Position numbers and translations under genes: made by a program. Positions 1 through 7,243 of a stretch of 41,895 bases of DNA are shown here, piece by piece. This DNA comes from Phreatobacter oligotrophus (GTDB lineage: Bacteria > Pseudomonadota > Alphaproteobacteria > Rhizobiales > Phreatobacteraceae). Where the stretch lies: contig NZ_PZZL01000014.1 of NCBI RefSeq assembly GCF_003046185.1, positions 1 through 41,895 of the forward strand, in the 5' to 3' direction. Below the pieces are notes generated by a model, which saw nothing but the letters and a program-made list of their open reading frames with translations, had not been told where the DNA came from and made no database searches. Every line of letters starts with the position of its first letter. The stretch's first letter is position 1.

Positions 1-44
1 AATCCCGACCAGCTGCGTCGGGGCGTCCGCTGCCATACTGCAAG

Positions 45-89
45 GGGGTCAACTTTGGACGCCGACAAGGGGTCAACTTTGGGCGCCGA
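45..89. repeat. Tandem pair of 21-bp repeats, possible IS end remnant
   Basis: Two 21-bp copies (45-65 and 69-89) begin GGGGTCAACTTTGG and differ at one base (A or G before CGCCGA), separated by 3 bases. Repeated short sequences next to a terminus are typical of IS21-family ends, where several transposase-binding copies sit side by side. No transposase reading frame is present inside the window, so this is either the edge of an element lying further left or a decayed remnant. The family assignment is from memory of similar sequences and is tentative. Confidence 0.4.
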
Positions 90-128
90 TTGACAACCGT
101 GCTCAGTTTGGGTGACTGGGTTCATGTG

Positions 129-168
129 GATCTCCCGAAAGCCCCGGGTATGGCCGGGTCGGGAGATC
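129..168. repeat. Inverted repeat beside the IS-like repeats
   Basis: Perfect 10-bp arms GATCTCCCGA (129-138) and TCGGGAGATC (159-168) enclose a GC-rich loop. A second, weaker hairpin AGTAAAT / ATTTACT (201-207 and 223-229) touches the stop codon of the next gene. These may be a terminator-like or regulatory structure of the putative IS end. No coding sequence of convincing length exists between 1 and 220. Confidence 0.4.
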
Positions 169-220
169 AATGCCCAAGCGCTTCAGCAGCAAACAGCCAC
201 AGTAAATTCGACTGTGTAGG

Positions 221-940
221 TCATTTACTGCGGCCTCGAGCCTTCCAGTAGACATGCCTGATCCCTATCTCGCAGGGGCGCGGTTTGACCTGGGGCTCCG
301 CCGGATATTCCTTTGCCAACCATGCAGAAAGGACCCGGGCTTCAGCCGCTAGGGTTTGCTCGAGTTGGTTCTCAGCGCTTCGTCTGAGCAGTTCCGGTAT
401 GATGAGGTTGGGAATGGACGTCGGCCTTCCTGGCCCTCCGGAGCCTCGCATTCGCTGTTGCACCTGAAGGTGAGCTATTATGTCAGCCTTGCGGAGCTTT
501 ATTCGGCGCCAAATTGTGCAACGACCTCGAATGATTTGGTCATCGAACAGATCGCGCCAAGCCTCCATATCGTCGTAGGCATAGGATAGTAGGACTGGCT
601 GATCCTCCACGTATTCCCACGCGTCAACTTCGTCAAAATCCGGGAGGTGAATCGCGCAATCGGCGAATTCATAAGGAGGGATTTCGCCGTTTTTGGGTGG
701 TCCAGTGACATTGTCGCCTACCGCAGCGATTTTCCCGGACGCCAGCAATTCGAGGATCTTTCGATAGCTTTCATGACGAGCCTTACGGCCTATTCGATCG
801 AACGGCACCCGAAGTCCGTTGGTCGCATGCCATTGAGCCGCACAAGTAAGCGGCATGTAGCCTTCCCCATACGGTGAAAAGGGCTCTGCCGGCTCGTCGT
901 CAGTTTTCTCACGCTCAGAGGCTGTCGCGTTCGTGTGCAT
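221..940 (-). CDS. Hypothetical protein of the integrated element
   Basis: I do not recognise a characterised family. The 239-aa product is soluble and charged, with no signal peptide or membrane segment. It opens with an acidic leader, then a segment PYGEGYMPLTCAAQW that resembles the start of uncharacterised proteins often found beside integrases in rhizobial genomes. Its last third (GGPGRPTSIPNLIIPELLRR, then an Ala-rich helix and ARVLSAWLAKEYP) looks like a small helical domain, possibly DNA-associated. An in-frame ATG at 1024 would add 28 residues but overlap the 3' end of the upstream integrase gene by 35 nt; I chose 940 to avoid this, though neither start has a strong Shine-Dalgarno sequence. 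Probably cotranscribed with the integrase. Function unknown. Confidence 0.6.
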   Translation of the reverse strand: MHTNATASEREKTDDEPAEPFSPYGEGYMPLTCAAQWHATNGLRVPFDRIGRKARHESYRKILELLASGKIAAVGDNVTGPPKNGEIPPYEFADCAIHLPDFDEVDAWEYVEDQPVLLSYAYDDMEAWRDLFDDQIIRGRCTIWRRIKLRKADIIAHLQVQQRMRGSGGPGRPTSIPNLIIPELLRRSAENQLEQTLAAEARVLSAWLAKEYPAEPQVKPRPCEIGIRHVYWKARGRSK

Positions 941-989
941 ATCCAATTCCCGGACCCGGTAGCCGATCGTTCTCTTTGCGCCGTTCCGC

Positions 990-2336
990 CTAGGCGCCAC
1001 TGCGCTTGAGTTGACCAGTGCCATTCAGGGCAGCCGCGATCGGAGCTCCCGCCGCATCTGCTGCCCGCCGCAGTGGACCGGTATCGAAGTGGCTGTACCG
1101 GTTCGTCGTCTTGATGTCCGCGTGTCCCAAAAGACGGCCAACCACCGTCAGGCCCATCCCAGCTGCGGCGCCGTGGCTGGCGAACGTGTGGCGCAGATCA
1201 TGAAGACGAACACCTTCCAGTCCCGCCGCTCGTGTGACGATCGACCAAGGGCGCTTGAGGTCTGACCTCGGCCGATCCAGCTTCTCCCCTGCGAAGACGA
1301 AGCGAAACCCAGAGATCCGCGGAACGGACTGCAGAATTTCCATAGCGGAATCGCCAAGCACCACGGTTCGTCGCCCGGTTTTCGTGTCGGGTAGGAACAG
1401 AAGCCCGCGTTCGACATCCACGTCTGACCATCGCAAGGAAAGCGCTTCCCTTAACCTAAGCCCGGTGAGGATGAGGAAGCGGATCGCAGCGGTGGCATGA
1501 GGGCTTAGCCTCGTCCGCCGATCCTCCGGATTGCGTGGCAGATGTTTGGCGCCGGGCGCGTCCAAGTTGGCGTTCCAAGGGAGGCCGATGGTTTCGGCCT
1601 CCCGAAGCGCCGCGCCGAGCCGAGACAATTCTTCTGATGACAGGAAGCGCTCGCTTTGGCCGTCGGCGAACTTTCGGACGCCATGGACCGGGTTGTCCTG
1701 CCGCATCCCCAACTCGATCGCGTAGGTGAAGATGCCCCCGAGAAGGCGAACGGTTCGGGTGGCCGTACCCTGTCCGCCGCGCACGATCGCCCGTCCATGC
1801 TTTTTTGTGCGGACATCGGTCGCGGTCCGACCTGAGGCAACGTCCCTCAGAAACCTTTCAACGTCCGCCTTGGTGACTTCCTGGACAGTCTTTCGACCGA
1901 GCAGGGGCTTGATGTGTCGCGTGATGCGGCCGCGATCCGAGGTAAGCGTTGAGGCCTTCTTCGGCTTGCCGCGCTTCCCGATCAGGACCCCACGCTCTGC
2001 CTCCTTGAAATAGAGGTCACACAAGTCGGAGATGGTCTCGGCCTTGCGGGCATTCGAGAGCTGTTCGGCGACGTCCTCGCCGAGCTCCGCCTTGGCGAGG
2101 ATCGTCCTTGCGGCGGCTCGCGCTTCCTCGACGGTCAGCTTACCAACCGAGCCAAGGGTCACTTTGCGGAGTGGACTGTTGCGGCCGCCGGTGCGGTACA
2201 TCGCTAGATACGACATTGCACCCGATGGCCTCACGCGAACGCCAAACCCGGAGACCTCGGCGTCCCAGACGCAGAACTCGGTGGCCCTTGGCGTGATTGC
2301 GTCGACGCTGCGCTTGGTGAGTTTTGCTGAAGCCAT
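990..2336 (-). CDS. Tyrosine-type site-specific integrase (P4-like)
   Basis: The 448-aa protein should catalyse integration and excision of the element by strand exchange at a tRNA attachment site. It has an N-terminal arm-type DNA-binding domain of the DUF4102 kind (about residues 5-85), a SAM-like core-binding domain (about 100-215) and a C-terminal catalytic domain. The tyrosine-recombinase residues are all visible: Arg294 in TGLRLREALSL, His379 and Arg382 in LHDLRHTF, His405 in LLGHADIKTTNRYSHF, and nucleophile Tyr414. The gene thus appears intact. A GTG at 2360 would add eight residues, but GAAGGG eight bases before the ATG at 2336 favours the start given. An 11-bp tandem repeat lies just upstream, and the tRNA-derived att sequence about 150 bp further on. 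Confidence 0.93.
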   Translation of the reverse strand: MASAKLTKRSVDAITPRATEFCVWDAEVSGFGVRVRPSGAMSYLAMYRTGGRNSPLRKVTLGSVGKLTVEEARAAARTILAKAELGEDVAEQLSNARKAETISDLCDLYFKEAERGVLIGKRGKPKKASTLTSDRGRITRHIKPLLGRKTVQEVTKADVERFLRDVASGRTATDVRTKKHGRAIVRGGQGTATRTVRLLGGIFTYAIELGMRQDNPVHGVRKFADGQSERFLSSEELSRLGAALREAETIGLPWNANLDAPGAKHLPRNPEDRRTRLSPHATAAIRFLILTGLRLREALSLRWSDVDVERGLLFLPDTKTGRRTVVLGDSAMEILQSVPRISGFRFVFAGEKLDRPRSDLKRPWSIVTRAAGLEGVRLHDLRHTFASHGAAAGMGLTVVGRLLGHADIKTTNRYSHFDTGPLRRAADAAGAPIAAALNGTGQLKRSGA

Positions 2337-2349
2337 GGATGCGGCCCTT

Positions 2350-2371
2350 CGGGGTAACACCGGGGTAACAC
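2350..2371. repeat. 11-bp tandem repeat in front of the integrase gene
   Basis: CGGGGTAACAC occurs twice back to back (2350-2360 and 2361-2371), starting 13 bp upstream of the integrase start codon. The position, about one helical turn per unit, would suit a binding site for the integrase, an excisionase or a repressor. The pattern is seen directly; the role is inferred. Confidence 0.5.
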
Positions 2372-2453
2372 GGCGTAGGAATTTGGAGACAATCTCAGAT
2401 AACTGGATAGTGTCAATGTCAATGAAAGCAACGATATAGGCATCTGTGGAAAG

Positions 2454-2485
2454 CTGCAGAATAGGTCAGAAATCCCCTTCTGCAG
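2454..2485. repeat. Inverted repeat adjoining the att core
   Basis: CTGCAGAA (2454-2461) and TTCTGCAG (2478-2485) form a perfect 8-bp inverted repeat with a 16-nt spacer. Its right arm ends at the first base of the tRNA-like segment. It could be an integrase arm site or simply a hairpin at the element boundary. Confidence 0.45.
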
Positions 2486-2532
2486 CCCTCCGAAGGCAAA
2501 GGTCACACGTTCGAATCGTGTCGGGTGCGCCA
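2485..2532 (+). other. Putative attachment site: 3' half of a tRNA-Arg(CCG) gene
   Basis: The segment reads as the 3' part of a tRNA. It contains an anticodon loop CTCCGAA with anticodon CCG, a variable region AGGTC, a T arm ACACG-TTCGAAT-CGTGT, the acceptor strand CGGGTGC, discriminator G and an encoded CCA. No 5' half (acceptor, D arm) precedes it, so it is not a functional tRNA. One base in the anticodon 3' stem (A at 2499) differs from the tRNA-Arg(CCG) sequence I remember. This is the usual signature left when an integrase inserts into the 3' end of a tRNA gene. In this orientation the intact tRNA should lie at the far, left-hand end of the element, outside the window. Confidence 0.8.
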
Positions 2533-2580
2533 GTTTCCTTCGACGAATCATGATCGATGAACCGCTGCGGGCGTGCTGAC

Positions 2581-2595
2581 GGCAGCTCTGCTGCC
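2581..2595 (-). terminator. Hairpin after the coiled-coil module
   Basis: GGCAGC (2581-2586) and GCTGCC (2590-2595) form a tight 6-bp stem with a 3-nt loop, 20 nt past the stop codon of the minus-strand gene ending at 2616. There is no T tract, so intrinsic termination is uncertain. Confidence 0.3.
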
Positions 2596-2615
2596 GCGGC
2601 CGGCAGCGGCGCTGG

Positions 2616-4085
2616 TCAGAACCTGCCGCCGGTGTCGAAGCCGTCGCCGCCGCCGGACGAACCGCCGCCGCCCCAGGAGCCGCCGGACGAGCTGCCGCCG
2701 GACGAACCGCCTCCGCCCCAGCTGCCACCACCACCCGAGCTGCCGCCGGACGATCCACCACCCCAGGAGCCGCCGCCACCCCAGTTGCCGCCGCCCCAAT
2801 TGCCGTCGTCCTGGCGCTGCCAGCGGCGGCCCTGTTCCATGCGGCCCCAATAGTCGGCGCCGGTGATGACGCCGGTGACGAGGCCGCGCAGCAGGGCGCC
2901 GACCACGTCGTTGGAGAAGACCGAGCCGTCGGCGTCATAGCGGCGCTGGCGGAAGCCGTTCGCCACCTGCGAGACCTCGCCCTTGCGGCGCGACAGTTCG
3001 GCAAGCTCCGCCCTCTGCCGGCGGGTGTCGAGGTCGATCCGCTCCTGCTCGTCACGCAGGGCGCGGATGCGGCCGACCAGCGCCTCGTCTTCCGGCGAGG
3101 GCGTGCGTAGGGCCTCGGCATAGAGCCTGTCGAGATCCTCTCGGCGCAGGGCCTCGGCGAGGGTGCCCACCGCCTGGCGGAAACGGTCGTCCTCGCCGCG
3201 GGCGAAGGCGGCGGCCCGCGCGTCGAGCGCGTTGTGCTTCTGCTCGGCGGCGGCACGCGCGGCGTCCAGCCGCTCCAGCTCGGCGTGGAGCTTGCCGATC
3301 TCGGCATCCGCGGCATCGCCGCCGGTGCCGAGGAAGGCCTCGCGCTCCATCGCCTTCAGCCTTTCGGTCGCCTCCACTGCGGCGGCGGCGCTGCGATTGG
3401 CATGTTCGCGCAGGCGCTTGGGGATCTCGGTGAGGCGGGCATAGTTCGGGCGGGCATTGTTGTAGTCGACGAGCCTTGCGACCCAGCCGTCGAGGAGGCG
3501 TGCGACATTGCCGGCCTCATAGGCGCCCGTCGCATAGGACCGACGCCACAGATACATGAAGAGTGCGTCGTCCTCGTAGGGCTTGCGCTTGGCTTCCAGT
3601 TCCTCCTCGGCGAGGCGGGCCTTCTTGTCAGCCTCCTCGGCGACCCGCGCGAGGCGGTCGGCCTCGGTCTTGGCGCTGGCATAGTCGCTCTTGGCGGCGA
3701 GGCCGATCTGCGCGGCATTGGCCACGGCCTCGCGCTTCTCGGCGGATTCGTCGAGCCGGCGCGTCGCCTGCTGGCGCTCGGCGGTGATGCGGTCGATCTC
3801 CGCCTCCACCGCAGCGATCTCGGCGTCGAGCTTGTTGCGGTCGTTGAGGCGCAGCGCCAGCATGGCGCGCACGTCGGTGGCGAGCTGGGCAAGCTGCCCG
3901 CCAAGGGCGCCGGCGGCGTTGAGGCGGAAGGCGGCGAGGCCGCGGAAGGCCTCCGCCTCCTCGGCGCGGGCCTCCGCAGCGCGGCGCGTCGCCGCGTCGA
4001 GGCGGGCATTGGCCTCGCTCTCGGCCTGGCGGATTTCGGCGAGGGCGCTTTCGATGCCGCCGAGGGCGGAATGTCCGGGGATCAT
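2616..4085 (-). CDS. Coiled-coil protein with Gly/Ser/Trp-rich tail, third gene of module
   Basis: The 489-aa product is unrecognised. Long Ala/Glu/Arg-rich heptad-like stretches (about residues 5-150, 185-300 and 325-385) predict extended coiled coils. A hydrophobic patch VVGALLRGLVTGVITGADYW follows around residue 400, then from about 425 a low-complexity tail of GNWGGG and SGGSSGGGG units ending in DGFDTGGRF. Such glycine/tryptophan tails are also known on TPM-domain and other envelope-associated proteins, but I see no TPM domain here. There is no signal peptide. The gene starts 11 nt after the stop of the membrane protein gene upstream, so the two are surely cotranscribed. A role in a membrane-associated assembly is a guess from context. 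Confidence 0.75.
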   Translation of the reverse strand: MIPGHSALGGIESALAEIRQAESEANARLDAATRRAAEARAEEAEAFRGLAAFRLNAAGALGGQLAQLATDVRAMLALRLNDRNKLDAEIAAVEAEIDRITAERQQATRRLDESAEKREAVANAAQIGLAAKSDYASAKTEADRLARVAEEADKKARLAEEELEAKRKPYEDDALFMYLWRRSYATGAYEAGNVARLLDGWVARLVDYNNARPNYARLTEIPKRLREHANRSAAAAVEATERLKAMEREAFLGTGGDAADAEIGKLHAELERLDAARAAAEQKHNALDARAAAFARGEDDRFRQAVGTLAEALRREDLDRLYAEALRTPSPEDEALVGRIRALRDEQERIDLDTRRQRAELAELSRRKGEVSQVANGFRQRRYDADGSVFSNDVVGALLRGLVTGVITGADYWGRMEQGRRWQRQDDGNWGGGNWGGGGSWGGGSSGGSSGGGGSWGGGGSSGGSSSGGSWGGGGSSGGGDGFDTGGRF

Positions 4086-4096
4086 GGCGGCTCGCC

Positions 4097-5041
4097 TTAC
4101 CAGTCGAGGATGGCGCCGCCGGGCAGCGCTTCGCGCCAGACAGGTTCGAGCTGCCCGCGGGCCTTGCGGCCGAGTATGGCGTTCTGGACGATGCCGTCGT
4201 CGCGCTTATCGGCCTCCACCCGGCGGTAGAGGCTTTCGGGCACCCGCACGCCCCACTTGGTCACGGTCCGCGTCGTGCCGTCCTCCTCGGAGGTGACAGG
4301 CCGGGCGATGGCGCGGCCGTCGCGGCCGATGGCCTCGACGATGACATAGTAGTTCATGGCGCCGGGGTTGCGGCGCGGGCGGCGCCAGACGCCGGTCGAC
4401 TCGCCCGGGCGCGAGACGATGCGCAGGTCATATTCGAGGCGAAGGTCGTCGCGCAGCGCCTCGAGGGCGGCGACCGCCGCACGGGCCGCCGGGGCCTTGC
4501 CGTCGCGGGCCGCCGTCTCGCCGTCGACCACGAGGGCCGCGGCGCGCTGGCGCACGGCGTCGGAGCCGGCCTCGCGCGTGATGTCGGTGGAGAGGCGGGT
4601 GATGGCGGCGGGGATGGTCTGGGTCAGCTCGACGCGGGCCGAATAGCCCTCATAGGCGAGCCAGCCCGAGCCGATGACGAGGGCGGCGAAGGCGCCGAGC
4701 GCCCATTTGCCCCAGCGCTCGCGGGTCACGTAGAGCCGCGCGAGCTTCAGCGACAGGCTGTCGCGCGGTGGCTTGTAGGTGAAGCGCTCCTCGCGCAGCG
4801 CCTTCACGCCCTGGCGCAGGATCTCGTCCGGAACGGCGATGCCCTGGCCGCGATAGATCGCCCTGAGGCGCTCGATCAGGTCCTCCTCGCGGTCGCTCTC
4901 GGCGAGCTCCCGCTCGGTGATCTTCTGGTCATGCCGGAGGGTGTCGACGACGTCCATGGCGAGCATGACGTCGTCGAGCTTGGACGACTGCCTCTCGGGC
5001 GCCGGGGCGGCCGCGGCGGGTGCGAGAGCGGTGTCTGTCAT
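4097..5041 (-). CDS. Single-pass membrane protein, DUF6384-like, second gene of module
   Basis: The 314-aa protein has a Pro/Ala-rich start and a cytoplasmic helical domain (about residues 20-105) containing KLDDVMLAMDVVDTLRHDQ. One transmembrane helix follows (about 112-130, WALGAFAALVIGSGWLAYEG), then a C-terminal domain of about 180 residues. That domain begins with a helical segment and ends in a β-rich part with MNYYVIVEAIGRDG and TKWGVRVPESLYRRVEADK. The N-terminal region and overall layout match what I recall as DUF6384, a family of unknown function. It lies between two coiled-coil protein genes, 52 nt after one and 11 nt before the other, so it may anchor them to the inner membrane. 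The family name is from memory. Confidence 0.75.
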   Translation of the reverse strand: MTDTALAPAAAAPAPERQSSKLDDVMLAMDVVDTLRHDQKITERELAESDREEDLIERLRAIYRGQGIAVPDEILRQGVKALREERFTYKPPRDSLSLKLARLYVTRERWGKWALGAFAALVIGSGWLAYEGYSARVELTQTIPAAITRLSTDITREAGSDAVRQRAAALVVDGETAARDGKAPAARAAVAALEALRDDLRLEYDLRIVSRPGESTGVWRRPRRNPGAMNYYVIVEAIGRDGRAIARPVTSEEDGTTRTVTKWGVRVPESLYRRVEADKRDDGIVQNAILGRKARGQLEPVWREALPGGAILDW

Positions 5042-5093
5042 GGAGCGGACCCTCGGTCAGCGGGCTGTGGCAGGGCGGGCGACAAGGCCCGCC

Positions 5094-6311
5094 TCACATG
5101 CCGAGCGCCGCACCCTTCTCGGCCAGAGCCGCCAGGCGGCGCTTGCCGTCCTCGACCGCGTCGCGGATCTCCTGGGAGTTCTGCGTCGACTGCTTGCGCA
5201 TTTCGTAGATGATCTCGCCGGACTTCTCCTGGAAGGAGACGACGCTCTCCACCAGCTTCTTCACAGCATCGGCGCGGATGGTCGGTCCGTAGCCGGCTCG
5301 CAAAGCCTCTTCCTGCACCTTGTCGCCGATCTCGGAGAGGGTCTCGAGCGACTTCGAGACGCCCTCCTTCATCTCGTTGAGGGTGCGGGTCGATTCATGC
5401 AGACCCTGCAGGCCGGTGAAGGAGGCCTTCAGCGCGGTCAGCACCGCGTCGTTGGTGGAGAAGAAGGAGATGGCCTGGGCATAGACGCGCTCCTTGGCGT
5501 TCGTCGTCTGCATCAGGCGCGCCATGATGACCTCGGAGGTGTTGTAGCCGATGGTCAGGTTGTCGGAGAGGTCCTTGGCGATCTGGAAGCGCTTCTCCTC
5601 GTCCTGCATCTCGCGCAGCTTGGTGTCGCGGATGAGTTCGAGATTGGCGCGCTCGGCCGGCACCGAGCCGGCATAGGCCGCCACCGCCTCAGAGGAGGCC
5701 TTCAGCTCGGCCTGCTTCTCCTGCAGCTTGGCATCGGCCTTCTGCAGCACCTCGAGGGCGAGGACCTCGGCCTGTTTCAGGGCGCCGCGGAAATCGCGAT
5801 AGGCGTCGAGGATGGTCTGCTCGCGCTGGATCTGGTCCTTGGTGGCGCGGGCGACGTCGAGATAGGTCGTGCGGATGCTCTCGAAGCGCGTGGCGATGTC
5901 GCCGCGGCTGACCTTGGTCCAGACGTTCTCCAGCCGCTCGAAGGTCGAGAGCTTGCCGTCGGCGAGCTGGTCGACCATGCGCTTGGCATCGTCACGGATG
6001 GAGTTGAAGCTCTTGGTGATGAGCTCGTAGCGCTCGCCCACCTCCATGCCGGCGACCTGGTTGCGCACCACCTCGTTGAAGACGCCGACCTGGTTGAGGG
6101 TGCGGGCGATCATCGTGACGCGCCCCTCGTCGAGGTCGGAGATCTTCTGCAGCAGCGGAATGATCGGCTGCTCGTCGATCTTGGAGGGCATGAGCCCGAG
6201 ATCGCGCAGGACCCCGGTGGCGCGATCGAGATAATTCTGCGCAGACGGCACCACGGTCGTCGTGGTTCCGGTCGGGGCGGGCGTGGTCGGCGTGGTCATC
6301 GCATCGCTCAT
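5094..6311 (-). CDS. Long α-helical coiled-coil protein, first gene of module
   Basis: The 405-aa product has a Thr/Pro-rich leader (residues 1-22) and is otherwise almost entirely predicted helix, with many Lys/Glu/Gln-rich heptads and no signal peptide or membrane span. Segments such as IDEQPIIPLLQKISDLDEGR, VARATKDQIQREQTILDAYR and VQEEALRAGYGPTIRADAVK show a regular amphipathic pattern. Its overall look recalls TelA-type toxic-anion-resistance proteins and other long helical stress proteins, but I cannot identify the TelA signature and do not assign it. It is the first gene of the three-gene run; the 93 nt before it probably carry the promoter. An in-frame ATG at 6299 is an alternative start. 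Confidence 0.75.
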   Translation of the reverse strand: MSDAMTTPTTPAPTGTTTTVVPSAQNYLDRATGVLRDLGLMPSKIDEQPIIPLLQKISDLDEGRVTMIARTLNQVGVFNEVVRNQVAGMEVGERYELITKSFNSIRDDAKRMVDQLADGKLSTFERLENVWTKVSRGDIATRFESIRTTYLDVARATKDQIQREQTILDAYRDFRGALKQAEVLALEVLQKADAKLQEKQAELKASSEAVAAYAGSVPAERANLELIRDTKLREMQDEEKRFQIAKDLSDNLTIGYNTSEVIMARLMQTTNAKERVYAQAISFFSTNDAVLTALKASFTGLQGLHESTRTLNEMKEGVSKSLETLSEIGDKVQEEALRAGYGPTIRADAVKKLVESVVSFQEKSGEIIYEMRKQSTQNSQEIRDAVEDGKRRLAALAEKGAALGM

Positions 6312-6404
6312 GGGGCCAGAACCGGCCTGACGCCGGCGGCCTCAATGTGATGGCGGCATGTGCCGATGGCAAGACAGCCGCGCGCCTGCGCCGCGGCTGC
6401 AGCG

Positions 6405-7148
6405 TCAGCGGCGGGCGTTGCGGACGATGGTACCGGCCACCTGCTGGGCCATGCAATCATGGCCGGCGGCGCTCAGATGCAGGCCGTCAAAGGCGAGGAG
6501 CCCGTCGAAGGCGCTGCGGTTCGCCTGGGCGAGCTGGAACATCGCCTGGTAGCGCCGGACCACCGGCACGCCGGCCCGCGCGCCCTCGGCGGCGATGAGG
6601 GCGGCGAATTCGCCGGTGCGCGGTCGGCCCTCGGCCCAGCGGGAATATTGCGGATCGACCAGGATCACGTCGGCATTCGCCGCGCGGATGGCGGCAAGGC
6701 CTGAGGCGATGGTGGCACGGAAGGCCTCGGCCGAAACGCCGAAATTGGCGTCGTTGGTGCCAAGCTGCCAGACGACCAGGACGGGATGGTGCTGGGCGAG
6801 TTCGGATTGCATGCGGCCTGCCGCGCCCGAGGCCGTCTCGCCGGAGACGCCCGAGACCACCACTTCGACCGTGGTGTCGGGCCAGCGGGCCTTCACCATG
6901 GGGCCGAGCCGATGGGCGAAGCCGACGCCGCCGGCGCCGACGCCCGCCGTGGTCGACGACCCAATGGCGAGGATGCGCACGGGCTGGCGGGCCTTGAGGC
7001 GCGCCGTCGTGCGCGGCAGGGCGCCGGAGGCGGTGGCGCCGGCAATGGCGGGGACGGTGCAAAGGGCCGAAGCGGGGGTGCTGGCGGTGCCGGCGACGAC
7101 GAGCGCGGCGAGGGCGATGCCGAGATGGGGCAGGCGACGGCGGAGCAT
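6405..7148 (-). CDS. Secreted SGNH/GDSL-family hydrolase
   Basis: A 247-aa esterase or lipase-like enzyme of the SGNH superfamily. The N-terminus MLRRRLPHLGIALAALVV with TPASA before Leu-Cys is a classical signal peptide, placing the enzyme in the periplasm or outside. All four superfamily blocks are visible: block I AIGSSTTAG with the nucleophile serine, a glycine in block II (VVSGVSG), block III GTNDANF with the asparagine, and block V DGLHLSAAG with catalytic Asp and His. Substrate cannot be told from sequence. The frame stays open far upstream, but those residues are the shadow of the next gene. It is 95 nt downstream of the AbrB-type gene on the same strand and may be read through from it. 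Confidence 0.88.
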   Translation of the reverse strand: MLRRRLPHLGIALAALVVAGTASTPASALCTVPAIAGATASGALPRTTARLKARQPVRILAIGSSTTAGVGAGGVGFAHRLGPMVKARWPDTTVEVVVSGVSGETASGAAGRMQSELAQHHPVLVVWQLGTNDANFGVSAEAFRATIASGLAAIRAANADVILVDPQYSRWAEGRPRTGEFAALIAAEGARAGVPVVRRYQAMFQLAQANRSAFDGLLAFDGLHLSAAGHDCMAQQVAGTIVRNARR

Positions 7149-7243
7149 GCGGGGAACCCCGGAAAAACGTGCTGCGACCGATAGCGGAGACGGGCCGTGT
7201 CGGCAATCGCGTCGCGGTTGTTTTTGGCGGTTTTCCGCGGGTT

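Noticed and set aside
2461-2532. Complete tRNA-Arg gene
   Set aside because: Only the anticodon loop to CCA portion is present; the 5' acceptor strand, D arm and left half of the anticodon stem cannot be found upstream.
2231-3316. 361-codon frame across the att region and the coiled-coil gene
   Set aside because: It is Arg/Ser/Pro/Ala-rich, out of frame with the real coiled-coil gene, and runs through the tRNA fragment and into the integrase gene.
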